In this document: positions 27,295-37,865 of the stretch, in pieces
Layout of the letters: the number at the start of each line of letters is the position of its first letter
Position numbering within the stretch: the stretch's first letter is position 1
Assembly (NCBI RefSeq): GCF_014647855.1
Contig: NZ_BMPZ01000001.1
Coordinates: forward strand, 434,001-498,000
Direction: 5' to 3'
DNA length: 64,000 bases
DNA from: Shewanella gelidii
Lineage (GTDB): Bacteria; Pseudomonadota; Gammaproteobacteria; Enterobacterales; Shewanellaceae
Notes under the pieces: model-generated
What the model was told of the DNA's origin: nothing
The model's input: the letters and a program-made list of their open reading frames with translations, nothing else
Database searches by the model: none
Translations under genes and position numbers: made by a program

Positions 27295-29595
27295 ATGCAA
27301 ATCCGTTATTTATTGGCCTTATGCCTTTTCCCAATATACTCCTTTGCTGACAACTTAGATGTTGCAACCAGCGGTTCTCAATGCCTCGTGACGCCCCCGG
27401 TCGCGCCGGTTGAACGTATTGATGAGTCTAACGCGCCAGATTTAAAACTAGAAGAAATCAAAATCCATTCGCAGCGTACCGAAGCCCAACTGGGAAATAG
27501 AGCTAAGTTCAATGGCAATGTCAGCTTTTCTCAGGGAGCCCGTCGTATTTCTGCAGAAGAAGCCATATTGGACCAAGATAAAGAGCAGCTTGATGCAAAT
27601 GGTAATCTGATTTTTCAAGACGAACGCTTTACCGTGACAGCCGAGTCTCTTACCGCACAAATGCGAAGCAATCAAGCAACACTAAAAGGCGCCCAATATT
27701 GGCTACACGGCCAACAGGTGCATGGTGATGCTAAGAATTTAGAAATAACCAAAGATAACAACCTTCTTCTTTCCCAGACAAACTTTACCACTTGTCCACC
27801 GGATCAAGTTTCGTGGTTACTTGAAGCGAAAAAAATCAAAATTGATAGTGAAGAAGAATGGGGAGAAATTTGGGATGCAAAACTACGTATTGCAGATATT
27901 CCCATCCTTTACATTCCTTATATGACAGTCCCGGTTTCTGATAAGCGCAAGTCGGGGTTATTGTTCCCACAGGTTAGCTCAAGTACAACCAACGGTATTG
28001 AGCTAGCACTTCCATATTACTGGAACATTTCACCAGAGTATGATTTAACATTCACGCCCCACTATATGTCGTCTCGCGGACTATTTCTTAAAACCGAGTT
28101 TAGATACCTTTCTGACAATGACCAACAAGGTCAATTGAATATCGAGTTTCTTGGCAATGACGACAAGCTCGATGGCAGCCCTAACCGTTACCTTTACCAC
28201 TGGCAACATCAGGGCGCGATCGATGAAAACTGGCGTGTTCGAGCCAACTTCACACAGGTTTCTGACAACAACTACTTTAACGATTTAGATTCAGAGATCA
28301 GCCGCTCAACGGACAATCAGTTATTTCGCGTTGGTGAAATGGCCTACTTTGAACAAGATTGGAATTTTAGCGCACGTGTGCAGGACATTGATGTTCTCGG
28401 CACAATACAAGAGCCTTATCAAGTGATGCCGCAGTTAAACTTTAACTACCTTAGAGCGGACATATGGAAGAATTTAGATTTTAGTTTGAATACTGAACTC
28501 ACTAACTTCACCCACAAAGATAATAGCTTTGATACAGCAACGCGCTTACATATTGAGCCAGCATTAACTTTGCCAATTCATAAACCGGCAGGCTCATTTA
28601 CCGCCGAGGCAAAACTGTTACAAACATATTACGCGCAAGACATTCAAAGTGATAATACACAGCTTGATGACAATGTAAGCCGCACCATTCCGCAAATTAG
28701 AGTACACGGTAAGGCTAATTTTGAGCGCCCGATTTACGCGTTTGAACAAAATTACCGCCAAACCTTAGAACCTCAATTGCAATATTTATATACCGGCCAC
28801 GAAGATCAAACCGGAGTCGGATTGTACGATACCGCACAATTGCAAAATGACTATTTTGGTTTATTTCGAGATCGCCGCTTTTCAGGTTTAGACAGAATTG
28901 CCGATGCAAATCAGCTGACTTATGGTTTAACCACGCGATTATTTGATGAATCAAACAATGAGCAATTCAAATTTAGTCTGGGTCAGATTGTGTATTTTGA
29001 AGATAGTAAGGTGCAATTGGACGAGAGCATTATTGAAGATAAGCCATCGTCATCAGTGCTTGCAGCAGAGCTCGATATGCACGTGCAGAGCGATTGGTTT
29101 CTTAGTAGTGCAATTCAATTTGATACCAAACGAAATGACACACAGAAAAGCGAAGTTGCTTTAGATTATCGTCCAAGTACCAATAAACTCGTCCAGGTCA
29201 GTTACCGTTATGTACCTGATTTATTGAATACCAATACCAATAACACCGTCAATATTGCACAAACCGGATTAAGAGTTGCTTGGCCAATTAACGATAGCCT
29301 TTATTTCGTCGGCAATTGGTATTATGACTTGAAAGAAGAGCGTAGCGTAGAGACTTATACTGGCCTCCAGTATGAATCTTGCTGTTGGGCGGCGCGTTTA
29401 AGTTACCATTACCGGATTAAAACGAACTATGACGATTTCGATAACCCAAGCATAGAATCTCGTGAACTGTTTGAAAGTGGTATCTACCTCAACTTCGTCA
29501 TTAAAGGGCTTGGTGGCTCAGGGCCATTAGGTGTTGCCGACATGCTTAACGACGGCCTATTTAGTTACCGAAAACCACTTTACCTGAGGAATTAG
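27295..29595 (+). CDS. lptD: LPS-assembly protein LptD
   Basis: Outer-membrane translocon that, with LptE, inserts lipopolysaccharide into the outer leaflet. 766 residues: signal peptide (1-18), OstA/LptA-like jellyroll (about 45-200, beginning LEEIKIHSQRTEAQLGNRAKFNGNV), then a 26-strand barrel. The four cysteines that form the essential long-range disulfides are present: Cys30, Cys167 and the pair Cys696-Cys697 in ESCCWAARLSY. First gene of lptD-surA-pdxA-rsmA. The ribosome-binding site is weak. I looked for a sigma-E promoter in the 276-base divergent region and could not find a well-spaced one. Confidence 0.97.
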   Translation: MQIRYLLALCLFPIYSFADNLDVATSGSQCLVTPPVAPVERIDESNAPDLKLEEIKIHSQRTEAQLGNRAKFNGNVSFSQGARRISAEEAILDQDKEQLDANGNLIFQDERFTVTAESLTAQMRSNQATLKGAQYWLHGQQVHGDAKNLEITKDNNLLLSQTNFTTCPPDQVSWLLEAKKIKIDSEEEWGEIWDAKLRIADIPILYIPYMTVPVSDKRKSGLLFPQVSSSTTNGIELALPYYWNISPEYDLTFTPHYMSSRGLFLKTEFRYLSDNDQQGQLNIEFLGNDDKLDGSPNRYLYHWQHQGAIDENWRVRANFTQVSDNNYFNDLDSEISRSTDNQLFRVGEMAYFEQDWNFSARVQDIDVLGTIQEPYQVMPQLNFNYLRADIWKNLDFSLNTELTNFTHKDNSFDTATRLHIEPALTLPIHKPAGSFTAEAKLLQTYYAQDIQSDNTQLDDNVSRTIPQIRVHGKANFERPIYAFEQNYRQTLEPQLQYLYTGHEDQTGVGLYDTAQLQNDYFGLFRDRRFSGLDRIADANQLTYGLTTRLFDESNNEQFKFSLGQIVYFEDSKVQLDESIIEDKPSSSVLAAELDMHVQSDWFLSSAIQFDTKRNDTQKSEVALDYRPSTNKLVQVSYRYVPDLLNTNTNNTVNIAQTGLRVAWPINDSLYFVGNWYYDLKEERSVETYTGLQYESCCWAARLSYHYRIKTNYDDFDNPSIESRELFESGIYLNFVIKGLGGSGPLGVADMLNDGLFSYRKPLYLRN

Positions 29596-29738
29596 CAATA
29601 AATTGTGTTAGATTGCTGAACCTCAACTAAGACAAAGAGTCCAACTCGCTTAGTAGACATAATTTCAGCCTATTTGTCGGATGTACTGTTTAGCCACCGA
29701 TAACAAATATGCCAAGTAAGATGCCAAGGATTTTGTGG

Positions 29739-31043
29739 ATGAAACCCAGTAAAAAACTCATTTTTGCCCTTTTCGGGCTAACGCTCAGCCAAATGAGCAT
29801 CGCAGCAGTTCAACAATTGGATCGAGTTGCGGTGCAAGTGAATGAAGGCATTGTGCTTGATAGTGAAGTCGACAGCATGATGACGACTGTGCGTGCTAAT
29901 GCAAAAGCTGCTGGGCAAACTTTGCCATCAGATACAGCGCTACGCACTCAGGTCATTGATCGACTCATTATGACTCGCCTACAACTGCAAATGGCTGACC
30001 GTATTGGTTTGCGTATTGGTGATTTGCAACTTGACCAAACGATTGAAAATATCGCAAAAGAGCAAAAAGTCACCATCGAAGAAATGCGCCGCTCTCTCGC
30101 CAGTGACGGCATTAGTTTTAGTCAATATCGTGAAGACTTACGTGAAGAAATCACACTTGGCGAAATTCAGCGCATTCAAATCCAGCGCCGTATTCAAGTT
30201 TCTCCGCAGGAGATCAACACCCTAGTCAAAATGATTGAAGAACAAGGCCTAAAAAACGTTGAATTCCAAATTGGCCATATTCTGATTGAAGTACCGAGTT
30301 CACCTAGCAGTGATGAACTCGCTGCGGCAACTAAACGTGCCAACATTGTTTTAAAGCGCTTAAATGACGGCAAAGATTTCAGAAGCACCGCCATTGCTTC
30401 TTCTGCGGGCCCTAAAGCACTTGAAGGTGGTGTTTGGGATTATATGAATATCAACGAAATGCCAACGCTATTTGCCGAGGTTGTTAATGGTGCAAAGCAA
30501 AATGACATCATCGGTCCAATTCGCAGTGGCGCTGGATTTCACATTATTAAAATTCTGGATACCCGAGGCTTAGAAACCCAAGAAGTAGACGAAGTAAGGG
30601 CGAGACATATTCTCCTCAAGCCTTCCCCGATCCTTTCAGAAGAAAGAGCGCAAATCATGCTGAAAAGCTTTTTGACTCAAATTCGTGCCGGTGAGGCGGA
30701 TTTTGCGGAGCTCGCGCGTCAATATTCAGAAGACCCAGGTTCTAGCATTAAAGGGGGAGAGTTAGGTTGGGCAGATCCAAGTATCTACGTGCCAGCTTTT
30801 TCGCAAGCACTCGCTGAACTGAAAGAGAAAGAGATTAGTGAGCCATTTCGTTCTTCTCATGGCTGGCATATTACTCAGCTAGAAGAACGACGAAAAACAG
30901 ATGCTACGGATAAATTTAACGAGAAAAAGGCATATCAGCTTATTTACCGTCGTAAATATAATGAAGAGTTACAAAACTGGTTAGATGAAATGCGATCAGA
31001 CGCATATATCGAAGTCATCGAACCAGAAGTCAAACGAGGTTAA
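29739..31043 (+). CDS. surA: Periplasmic chaperone/peptidyl-prolyl isomerase SurA
   Basis: Chaperone for outer-membrane proteins such as LptD, encoded just upstream. 434 residues (E. coli 428): signal peptide to about residue 22 (SQMSIAA), N-terminal chaperone domain [22 protein letters not shown], two parvulin domains ([15 protein letters not shown]... and [15 protein letters not shown]...[18 protein letters not shown]), and a C-terminal helix. The start is ATG 29739, which has AAGGA eight bases upstream and puts the signal peptide at the N-terminus; the frame opens ten codons earlier at 29709. Confidence 0.97.
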   Translation: MKPSKKLIFALFGLTLSQMSIAAVQQLDRVAVQVNEGIVLDSEVDSMMTTVRANAKAAGQTLPSDTALRTQVIDRLIMTRLQLQMADRIGLRIGDLQLDQTIENIAKEQKVTIEEMRRSLASDGISFSQYREDLREEITLGEIQRIQIQRRIQVSPQEINTLVKMIEEQGLKNVEFQIGHILIEVPSSPSSDELAAATKRANIVLKRLNDGKDFRSTAIASSAGPKALEGGVWDYMNINEMPTLFAEVVNGAKQNDIIGPIRSGAGFHIIKILDTRGLETQEVDEVRARHILLKPSPILSEERAQIMLKSFLTQIRAGEADFAELARQYSEDPGSSIKGGELGWADPSIYVPAFSQALAELKEKEISEPFRSSHGWHITQLEERRKTDATDKFNEKKAYQLIYRRKYNEELQNWLDEMRSDAYIEVIEPEVKRG

Positions 31044-31048
31044 GAATT

Positions 31049-32035
31049 TTGACAACCAAAAGAATTGCCATTACTCCAGGTGAACCAGCGGGTATTGGTC
31101 CAGATCTCACAGTACAATTAGCTCAGCAAGCTTGGCCTGCTGAGCTCGTCGTTTGTGCAGATCCTGAGCTATTGACCAGCAGAGCGAAACAGCTAGGCTT
31201 GCCTTTAACTCTAAAACCTTTTCAGCCAAACCAAGAAGCAAAGCCCCAAGAAGCGGGAACACTAACGATTGTTCCTTTTAATTTGGCTGAAGAAGCCGTA
31301 TGCGGTGAGTTGAATGACGCAAATAGCGCCTACGTAGTTGATACCCTTCGTTATGCTGGCGAAAAAAATATGAAAGGTGAGTTTGACGCAGTCGTTACCG
31401 GCCCAGTTCATAAAGGCATTATCAACCAAGCGGGTATCCCATTTAGCGGACATACTGAGTTTTTTGCCCACCAAGCAGGCTGTCAAGATGTGGTTATGAT
31501 GCTGGCAACACCGGGCCTGCAAGTTGCACTAGTCACAACACATATTCCATTAGCCTATGTATCAAAAGCCATTACTCGGGATCGTTTGCATCAAATCATT
31601 AAAATTTTACACACGGATTTGGTTGAGAAATTTGCCATCGCGAAACCAAGGATCTATGTTTGTGGTCTTAACCCTCATGCTGGCGAAGATGGCCACTTGG
31701 GAAGAGAAGAAATTGATACGATTATTCCAGCTTTAGAAGAGTTACGTGCTGAAGAAGGATACGATGTTGTCGGCCCTTTGCCCGCAGATACATTATTCCA
31801 GCAAAAATATTTGGATGATGCGGATGTAATATTAGCCATGTATCACGATCAAGGCTTACCCGTTCTTAAAGCCCAAGGCTTCGGTAAATCAGTCAATATC
31901 ACCCTTGGCTTACCTTATATTCGTACCTCAGTAGATCACGGCACTGCGATTGATCTTGCAGGAAGCGGAAAAGCAGATACGGGAAGTTTCGTTTGCGCTT
32001 TAAACAAAGCTATCGAATTAGCGTCCAAGCATTAA
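31049..32035 (+). CDS. pdxA: 4-hydroxythreonine-4-phosphate dehydrogenase
   Basis: NAD-dependent step of pyridoxal phosphate synthesis. 328 residues (E. coli 329). [13 protein letters not shown] at the start, [11 protein letters not shown], the metal-binding His in [21 protein letters not shown], and [23 protein letters not shown] with the C-terminal [13 protein letters not shown]. The start codon is TTG at 31049, only five bases after the surA stop, so it is probably translated by coupling; GAGG lies in the last codons of surA. Confidence 0.96.
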   Translation: MTTKRIAITPGEPAGIGPDLTVQLAQQAWPAELVVCADPELLTSRAKQLGLPLTLKPFQPNQEAKPQEAGTLTIVPFNLAEEAVCGELNDANSAYVVDTLRYAGEKNMKGEFDAVVTGPVHKGIINQAGIPFSGHTEFFAHQAGCQDVVMMLATPGLQVALVTTHIPLAYVSKAITRDRLHQIIKILHTDLVEKFAIAKPRIYVCGLNPHAGEDGHLGREEIDTIIPALEELRAEEGYDVVGPLPADTLFQQKYLDDADVILAMYHDQGLPVLKAQGFGKSVNITLGLPYIRTSVDHGTAIDLAGSGKADTGSFVCALNKAIELASKH

Positions 32036-32049
32036 ATAAGTAAGAGATA

Positions 32050-32859
32050 ATGAGCAATAAAGTACATTTAGGCCACACAGCCAGAAAACGTTTCGGACAG
32101 AACTTTCTTACTGACGATAATGTGATTAATAGTATTGTGGGTGCAATTTCACCAGACAATGAACATGTAATGGTAGAAATTGGCCCTGGTTTAGGTGCAC
32201 TTACCGAGCCTGTCGCGAACAGCATAGACAACCTGACCGTGGTAGAGCTCGACAAAGACCTTGTAGAAAGGCTGCAAAATCACCCAACACTGAAACAGAA
32301 GCTGACGATCCACCAAGGTGACGCAATGCAATTTGATTTTGCCAGCCTTTCACAGCCTGGCAAAATGATGAAAGTGTTTGGTAACTTACCCTATAACATT
32401 TCAACACCGCTCATGTTTCATTTATTTGAATTTGCGGAGCTCATTGAAACGATGCACTTTATGTTGCAAAAAGAAGTCGTTTTAAGGCTGTCTGCGTCGC
32501 CGGGAACAAAAGCCTATGGCAGACTCACCGTCATGGCTCAGTACTACTGCCAAGTTGTTCCTGTTTTAGAGGTGCCACCAGGGTGCTTTACGCCAGCACC
32601 AAAGGTAGATTCGGCGGTCGTTCGTCTTTTACCATACACTGAAAAACCGTATCCTTGTCATGATGTTGAAGTACTAAGAGGTCTCGTCACAACCGCCTTT
32701 AGCATGCGACGAAAAACCCTGAGAAACAATTTAAAACAGCAAGTAACAGATGAACAGTTTGCGCATCTAAATATTGATTCAAGTTTGCGTCCGGAGCAAA
32801 TATCTGTCGAGCAGTATGTATCAATAGCCAACTTAATTTGTGAGAACAAAGCCAAATAG
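32050..32859 (+). CDS. rsmA: 16S rRNA dimethyladenosine transferase
   Basis: Dimethylates A1518 and A1519 near the 3' end of 16S rRNA (KsgA). 269 residues. [15 protein letters not shown] at the N-terminus, SAM motif [26 protein letters not shown], the catalytic NLPYNIST, and the C-terminal [16 protein letters not shown]. It follows pdxA by 14 bases; a strong hairpin terminator comes immediately after the stop. Confidence 0.97.
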   Translation: MSNKVHLGHTARKRFGQNFLTDDNVINSIVGAISPDNEHVMVEIGPGLGALTEPVANSIDNLTVVELDKDLVERLQNHPTLKQKLTIHQGDAMQFDFASLSQPGKMMKVFGNLPYNISTPLMFHLFEFAELIETMHFMLQKEVVLRLSASPGTKAYGRLTVMAQYYCQVVPVLEVPPGCFTPAPKVDSAVVRLLPYTEKPYPCHDVEVLRGLVTTAFSMRRKTLRNNLKQQVTDEQFAHLNIDSSLRPEQISVEQYVSIANLICENKAK

Positions 32860-32867
32860 ATACAATG

Positions 32868-32899
32868 AAAATAGGCCATAATGATGGCCTATTTTTATT
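32868..32899 (+). terminator. Hairpin terminator between rsmA and apaG
   Basis: 12-bp stem (32868-32879 / 32884-32895, AAAATAGGCCAT) with a four-base loop, its T side running to TTTTATTT. It sits 8 bases after rsmA and just ahead of the apaG ribosome-binding site, so apaG-apaH must be reached by read-through or have their own start. Confidence 0.75.
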
Positions 32900-32910
32900 T
32901 AGGATTGAGA

Positions 32911-33291
32911 ATGAGCAACAAAGAAAACTCTGTCAAAGTTGAAGTCAAAACCGAATATATTGAGCAAGACTCCTCACCTGAAGATGACCAGTATTTATTC
33001 AGCTATACTATAACTATCATTAATTTAGGCGAACAAGCAGCCAAACTGGAAAGCCGGCATTGGATAATTACAGATGCCAATGGCCATAAAAGTGAAGTGC
33101 AAGGTTCTGGCGTCGTTGGCGAAACACCAACTATCGAACCGAACACGGCTTACCAGTACAGTAGTGGCACGGTTTTAGAGACACCTTTAGGAATCATGCA
33201 AGGCCACTACAATATGGTGAATACGGACGGCACAAAATTCAAAGCCACCATAGAGCCTTTTCGTCTAGCAGTTTCAAAAATACTGCACTAA
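32911..33291 (+). CDS. apaG: ApaG (CorD-like) protein
   Basis: 126 residues (E. coli 125). One immunoglobulin-like beta domain: VEVKTEYIEQDSSPEDDQYLFSYTITIINLG, SRHWIITDANG, QGSGVVGETPTIEPN, YSSGTVLETPLGIMQGHY. Function is uncertain; linked to Co2+ resistance and magnesium efflux in enterics and always beside apaH. Start ATG 32911, with AGGA eight bases upstream; the frame opens at 32881 inside the terminator hairpin, so the longer form is rejected. Confidence 0.95.
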   Translation: MSNKENSVKVEVKTEYIEQDSSPEDDQYLFSYTITIINLGEQAAKLESRHWIITDANGHKSEVQGSGVVGETPTIEPNTAYQYSSGTVLETPLGIMQGHYNMVNTDGTKFKATIEPFRLAVSKILH

Positions 33292-33325
33292 ACCCATTCT
33301 GTATAGACATTAAAGTACAGCATTT

Positions 33326-34156
33326 ATGGCACATTATTTTGTTGGCGATATCCAAGGCTGTTTCGCTGAACTCGAATTGCTTCTTGCCAAAGTTGGGTTT
33401 AACCCTTCCAAAGACGAATTGTGGTCAGTCGGTGATTTAGTTGCGCGGGGACCGGGTTCGCTTGAAGTCCTGCGCTACATGAAATCCCTAGAGGGCAGTG
33501 CTAAAATTGTGCTCGGCAATCATGACCTTCACCTCATGTCGATACATAACAAAATTAAGAAATCGAACCCTAAAGACCAACTGCAAGCCCTGCTACAAGC
33601 CAACGATATTCAAAAACTGATTAATTGGCTGAGATTACAGCCCCTGCATCAAGAACTAGACAGTAACCATGGCAAGATCGTCATGAGTCACGCAGGTATC
33701 CCGCCACAATGGGGGATGAAGACTTTAAGAAAAGCGTCGAAGCAAGTATCTGAGGCGCTCGCGAAGCCCGACTATGCCAAGAATATTTTGGCTCGCATGT
33801 ACACTCAAGAACCAGAAGCCTGGTCAAAGTCTCTCTCTGAGTTCGAACAAATTCGATACTCAATTAATGCATTAACACGAATGCGCTATCTTTATACTGA
33901 CGGCAGGCTCGATTTTGACTGTAAATTGCCACCAAATAAAAACACAAATACAGAGCTACAACCATGGTTCAACCATGCACATAAGCTCGCAAAGAAACGA
34001 ATCATTGTTTTTGGCCATTGGGCAGCATTAATGGGTAAAGTTGAAAAGGATAATATCAAAGCACTCGATACAGGATGTTGCTGGGGCGCTCATATGACTC
34101 TATGGCATTTAGAAGCGGATGAATTCGTCACCCAAAATAGGTTAAAGCGAGACTAA
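33326..34156 (+). CDS. apaH: Symmetrical bis(5'-nucleosyl)-tetraphosphatase
   Basis: Hydrolyses Ap4A to two ADP and removes Np4 caps from RNA. 276 residues with the metallophosphoesterase motifs: YFVGDIQGCFAEL (GD.HG-like), WSVGDLVARGPGS (GD..DRG), VLGNHDLHLM (GNHD), and MSHAGIPP, then FGHWAALMG and LDTGCCWG. Follows apaG by 34 bases. Note that 'GDIQG' has Gln, as in other ApaH proteins. Confidence 0.96.
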   Translation: MAHYFVGDIQGCFAELELLLAKVGFNPSKDELWSVGDLVARGPGSLEVLRYMKSLEGSAKIVLGNHDLHLMSIHNKIKKSNPKDQLQALLQANDIQKLINWLRLQPLHQELDSNHGKIVMSHAGIPPQWGMKTLRKASKQVSEALAKPDYAKNILARMYTQEPEAWSKSLSEFEQIRYSINALTRMRYLYTDGRLDFDCKLPPNKNTNTELQPWFNHAHKLAKKRIIVFGHWAALMGKVEKDNIKALDTGCCWGAHMTLWHLEADEFVTQNRLKRD

Positions 34157-34263
34157 ACTTTCAGGTCAGTCCGCCGATAAGTGAATGGGTATCTTAGCTC
34201 AAGGATGAGAGCAAATACATCGATGTGTTTTTCGGAATACTATAATAAAAACCGGAGTATATT

Positions 34264-36285
34264 ATGAAATTTAACGTAGCCGCCCGAGTGATTGGTGGAT
34301 TTTCCATTGTCACCCTCCTACTCCTAGCACTTGGCGGTGTATCTTTGATAACGAATGGCGGACTGAAAACAAGTACAGCCATGATCCAAGAGCAAAGCCT
34401 GCCTGCGCTAAAAGCGACCAACAAGCTTTCTGGCATGTTAGCTGCTCAGCAACGTCAAATACTCCAAGCTTATTACAGTTCCGAATCTCAAAAAATCCCC
34501 ACAATCAGCAACAAGTTCAATCAACTGACTAGCGAATTCAATCGTAATTTCAATGAACTTTCCACGTTGACGGCACAGGAAAGCCAATTTGAGCTGCCGT
34601 TACAGAAATTGCAAAACAGCTACCAAACGTTTACATCAAATAGCGCGAATATGCTAAGCGAGCATTTGAAAGCGGTACAACTGCAGGAAAAAATACTCAC
34701 CCAGCGCTTAGATGTAGAAGATGCCGTTGACGAGGCAGCATCGATATTGCTTGACCTTATTGACCTAGAAGCTAGTCGAGACATCACAGAGCAACAAATT
34801 GCTGCGACTGCGTCATCAATCGACAACAGCTTAACCAGTATTGTCGGGACTGCATACGATATTGCTGCGGCTGAAGATAAAGCGAAGTTCGATATTATTG
34901 TCAAAGAACTTGATTTCATCGTTCGCGATATTAAGAACAAAATGGATTACAGCCTGCGACATAGTGATGGCATTGTCGATGAAGGCCTTATCGACGAAAT
35001 TAGTGCGGAAATAGACAAGGTATTCGCCTTATTGCAAGGTAAGCAAGCTATCATTGCCAATAAAAAATCCCAATTAGCTCATGCCCTGAACGCCAACGCT
35101 AAACTGTCTGCAGTCAACGGGAATGCAGAACAAGCAAATCAAAACATGACCGCGTTAGCAGGCCAAATTGAGGCAGCAGCAGACACGGTCAGTAGCAACG
35201 CAATAGCAGACATTGATTCGGCGACGAATGAGACCTTATTCGTGATGTTGTTGGCTATCGTCGTTGCTATTGCAATTAGCATCGCTGTTGTTGTCCCTCT
35301 CAAACGTTCGCTCGACAAAGTCAATAAAGCGCTCGATATTTTATCTTCAGGCGACTTAACCCATAAGCTTGATGCCTCTGGTCATGACGAATTTGCCGAG
35401 CTATCTAAGAGCTGCAACCGCTTGGTTGATAGTTTACGCAATCTCATTCAAGGTATTTTGGATCGTTCTAATCAGCTTGCCGCTGCCGCAGAAGAGACTT
35501 CAGCGATTACGACGCAAACCACTGGTGGCATCCAAGAACAAAAAAGCCAAGTAGACCAAATAGCGACTGCTACAACCGAACTCAGCTCAAGCGCACAGCA
35601 AGTGTCTTCAAGTGCAGACCTCGCATTGGAGCAAATACGTCACGCCAATGATGAAACACAAAAAATGGGCGACATTGCTACGGAAAACCGCTCAACGATT
35701 GAGGCTTTATCCGTAGAAGTTGCAAAAGCTGGCGATGTTATCAACAAAGTACATGCTGACAGTGACTCCATCGGTTCGATTTTAGATGTGATCCGTGGCA
35801 TTGCAGAGCAAACTAATCTTCTAGCACTCAACGCCGCGATTGAGGCTGCACGAGCCGGAGAACAAGGACGCGGCTTTGCTGTGGTGGCTGACGAGGTTCG
35901 AAGCTTGGCATCTCGAACGCAAGATTCTACACAAGAAATTCAGCAAATGATTGAAGTGCTGCAAAAAGGCACCCAAGAAGCCGTCTCAGTGATGGAAAAA
36001 GGCAGCCAACAAGCAAGCCTATGCGTAGAAAAAACCGAACTAGCGAATCAGGCACTGGAAGCAATTCATGCGTCGGTCAATCAAGCACACGAAGCAGGCA
36101 GCCATATTGCACAAGCCGCCCAAGAGCAAAATACGGTGAGTCAGCAAGTATCTGAGAAGCTTGAAGGCATTGCTGCGATTTCTGAAGAAACTGCTATTGG
36201 CGCCGACCAAACTGCGCAGTCAAGCCAGCAAGTCGCACTATTAGCTGAAGAACTACAAAGCTCAGTCAGAGAGTTTAAGGTTTAG
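34264..36285 (+). CDS. Methyl-accepting chemotaxis protein with long helical periplasmic domain
   Basis: 673 residues. TM1 about 8-30; a large periplasmic region about 31-325 predicted all-helical (long runs such as [20 protein letters not shown]), unlike the Cache domain of the receptor at 513-2132; TM2 about 325-348 ([20 protein letters not shown]). HAMP with [25 protein letters not shown], then the signalling coiled coil with tip [20 protein letters not shown] followed by [20 protein letters not shown] (about 510-555). The ligand is unknown; helical-bimodular-type domains often bind organic acids. Downstream terminator ends the unit. Confidence 0.93.
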   Translation: MKFNVAARVIGGFSIVTLLLLALGGVSLITNGGLKTSTAMIQEQSLPALKATNKLSGMLAAQQRQILQAYYSSESQKIPTISNKFNQLTSEFNRNFNELSTLTAQESQFELPLQKLQNSYQTFTSNSANMLSEHLKAVQLQEKILTQRLDVEDAVDEAASILLDLIDLEASRDITEQQIAATASSIDNSLTSIVGTAYDIAAAEDKAKFDIIVKELDFIVRDIKNKMDYSLRHSDGIVDEGLIDEISAEIDKVFALLQGKQAIIANKKSQLAHALNANAKLSAVNGNAEQANQNMTALAGQIEAAADTVSSNAIADIDSATNETLFVMLLAIVVAIAISIAVVVPLKRSLDKVNKALDILSSGDLTHKLDASGHDEFAELSKSCNRLVDSLRNLIQGILDRSNQLAAAAEETSAITTQTTGGIQEQKSQVDQIATATTELSSSAQQVSSSADLALEQIRHANDETQKMGDIATENRSTIEALSVEVAKAGDVINKVHADSDSIGSILDVIRGIAEQTNLLALNAAIEAARAGEQGRGFAVVADEVRSLASRTQDSTQEIQQMIEVLQKGTQEAVSVMEKGSQQASLCVEKTELANQALEAIHASVNQAHEAGSHIAQAAQEQNTVSQQVSEKLEGIAAISEETAIGADQTAQSSQQVALLAEELQSSVREFKV

Positions 36286-36303
36286 TTCTTTTGCAAACCA
36301 AAT

Positions 36304-36334
36304 AAAAAGGCCGAATATTTATTCGGCCTTTTTT
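36304..36334 (+). terminator. Terminator after the second chemoreceptor gene
   Basis: 13-bp stem AAAAAGGCCGAAT (36304-36316 / 36321-36333), loop ATTT, six T. 18 bases beyond the stop codon. Confidence 0.92.
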
Positions 36335-36391
36335 GATTCAGCAACAACCCTGCAGTAATCTATAACTCAACCAATACAGGCCCTCTGCCGA

Positions 36392-36784
36392 TTAGCTTCC
36401 CGTTTTCTCTTTGATCACGGTAAACGTCGCACTTCCTGCATGCCCATTGGCTTGTGCCCATGCTAATAACGTTTGTCCGTCAGCCTCAGCTTTGGAAAGT
36501 TCTTTTGATGAAAGGCGCTTGGCAATAAATGAACCGACCTTATCAGACTTTGACAGCATTGCCATGCGCAGCAAGCTATTCCCTTCACAAGAAACACCAG
36601 CGTAAATATTTCGAAGTTTTACGCGATTCTCTTTAAGCTTCTTACGCAAACGGTTTTTATCATTTGCTTTCACATAATCGCAGATGTTTGCAACAAGCTG
36701 AGATTCAGCGGCTACAGTGTGTGTACTCGTCATACAAGTTGACGCAGCAAGTAGGGTTATTGCACAGATAGGCATAAAACGCAT
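36392..36784 (-). CDS. Exported small protein, DUF3718 family
   Basis: 130 residues with a signal peptide (1-26, ending VAAESQ). The mature part has ICDYVKANDKNRLRKKLKENRVKLRNIY and GVSCEGNSLLRMAM, the DUF3718 pattern with a paired Cys (in ICDYVK and SCEG) that may form a disulfide. Function unknown; probably periplasmic. GAGGAGTG precedes the ATG. It is convergent with the chemoreceptor gene and lies downstream of folA in the same direction, 81 bases away. Confidence 0.75.
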   Translation of the reverse strand: MRFMPICAITLLAASTCMTSTHTVAAESQLVANICDYVKANDKNRLRKKLKENRVKLRNIYAGVSCEGNSLLRMAMLSKSDKVGSFIAKRLSSKELSKAEADGQTLLAWAQANGHAGSATFTVIKEKTGS

Positions 36785-36865
36785 CTATCACTCCTCGAGT
36801 ATTATTATAATTCGTAACGTCGACCAGAAGACGTTACATTTTCGATACATAGCCGAGGCGATAAA

Positions 36866-37348
36866 TTAACATTTTTTTTGTAAATTTATAAAGCGATAGG
36901 GCAAGCCTTTTTCACTAATTTGTGTTTGTGTGTCAATGATCTCCCAAGAGCCATCATCCCAGTGAGGAAAGTATGTATCTCCATCAGTTTCGAGATCTAT
37001 CTCAGTCAAATAAAGAACGCTCGCTTGGTGCAATAGCTCTAAATACAGTTGCCCGCCACCAACAACCACTAGCTCTTCGACATCCCCTGCGGCTTGTTTT
37101 GCAGCTTCGAATGAATTCACAACAGTGACACCTTCTGGCAAATAATCTAATTGGCGGGTAATCACGATATTGTGTCGGCCTGGTAAGGGGCGCCCTATCG
37201 ATTCAAAAGTTTTACGACCCATCACAATAGGTTTGCCCAAGGTCTTTTCTTTGAAATGACGCAAATCTTCTGGAAGATGCCACGGCATTTGGTTGTCTTT
37301 ACCAATGACGCGGTTATTGGCCATTGCAGCGATCATAGCAATGCGCAT
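36866..37348 (-). CDS. folA: Dihydrofolate reductase
   Basis: NADPH-dependent reduction of dihydrofolate to tetrahydrofolate. 160 residues (E. coli 159): IAAMANNRVIGKDNQMPWHL with the catalytic acid Asp28 in PEDL, KPIVMGRKTFESIGRPLPGR, and VVGGGQLYLELL near the C-terminus (NADPH loop). AAGGAG is ahead of the ATG at 37348. Trimethoprim target; no obvious resistance change can be read without alignment. Confidence 0.97.
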   Translation of the reverse strand: MRIAMIAAMANNRVIGKDNQMPWHLPEDLRHFKEKTLGKPIVMGRKTFESIGRPLPGRHNIVITRQLDYLPEGVTVVNSFEAAKQAAGDVEELVVVGGGQLYLELLHQASVLYLTEIDLETDGDTYFPHWDDGSWEIIDTQTQISEKGLPYRFINLQKKC

Positions 37349-37397
37349 TGTTGCTCCTTACGATATTAAGGCTGACGGAAGAAATTTGGTTTTAAGG

Positions 37398-37865
37398 CTA
37401 AATCACCGGGCGGGTTCGATAATAAAGCAAGCTTGGCATTGCTAAACCAACTGACAAGGCACCTAAAATAAATACTGTTTTCAAACCATTTGTAATCACA
37501 AATGCTGTTAACTCTGCACTCACTTCAGATTGCGCCGACAATTGAACTAAGCCAATGACGGTATTAAAGGCATAAGATCCTGGGATCATGGGTATAATTG
37601 CGGCAACCGCATACATCAAAGGCGGCGCTAGGTGGCGCTTCGCGAAACTTATTGTGATGATTCCTATCAAGGCTGCCGCAGCGAATGTAGCCCACTCAAT
37701 TGGAAAGTCAAAGTGCAATAAAAAGCGCCTAAAACTATGACCGATAGCTCCAGCGATAGCACAATACTTTAGAAAGCGAACCGGTACATTAAAAACCATT
37801 GCAAAGCCAACGGCAGGGATAGCTGCAAAAAATGCATCGTCAATCAGGATCCATAGCAGTTCCAT
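37398..37865 (-). CDS. Threonine/serine exporter, small subunit (DUF3815/ThrE_2)
   Basis: 155 residues, four to five membrane segments. Pattern AFFAAIPAVGFAMVFNVPVRFLKYCAIAGAIGHSFR near the N-terminus and MIPGSYAF (PM.PG) typical of the DUF3815 half of ThrE. In Corynebacterium the two halves are fused; here they are split, as in many gammaproteobacteria. ATG 37865 overlaps the stop of the large-subunit gene as TAATG. The in-frame extension to 37946 lies inside that gene. Confidence 0.88.
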   Translation of the reverse strand: MELLWILIDDAFFAAIPAVGFAMVFNVPVRFLKYCAIAGAIGHSFRRFLLHFDFPIEWATFAAAALIGIITISFAKRHLAPPLMYAVAAIIPMIPGSYAFNTVIGLVQLSAQSEVSAELTAFVITNGLKTVFILGALSVGLAMPSLLYYRTRPVI

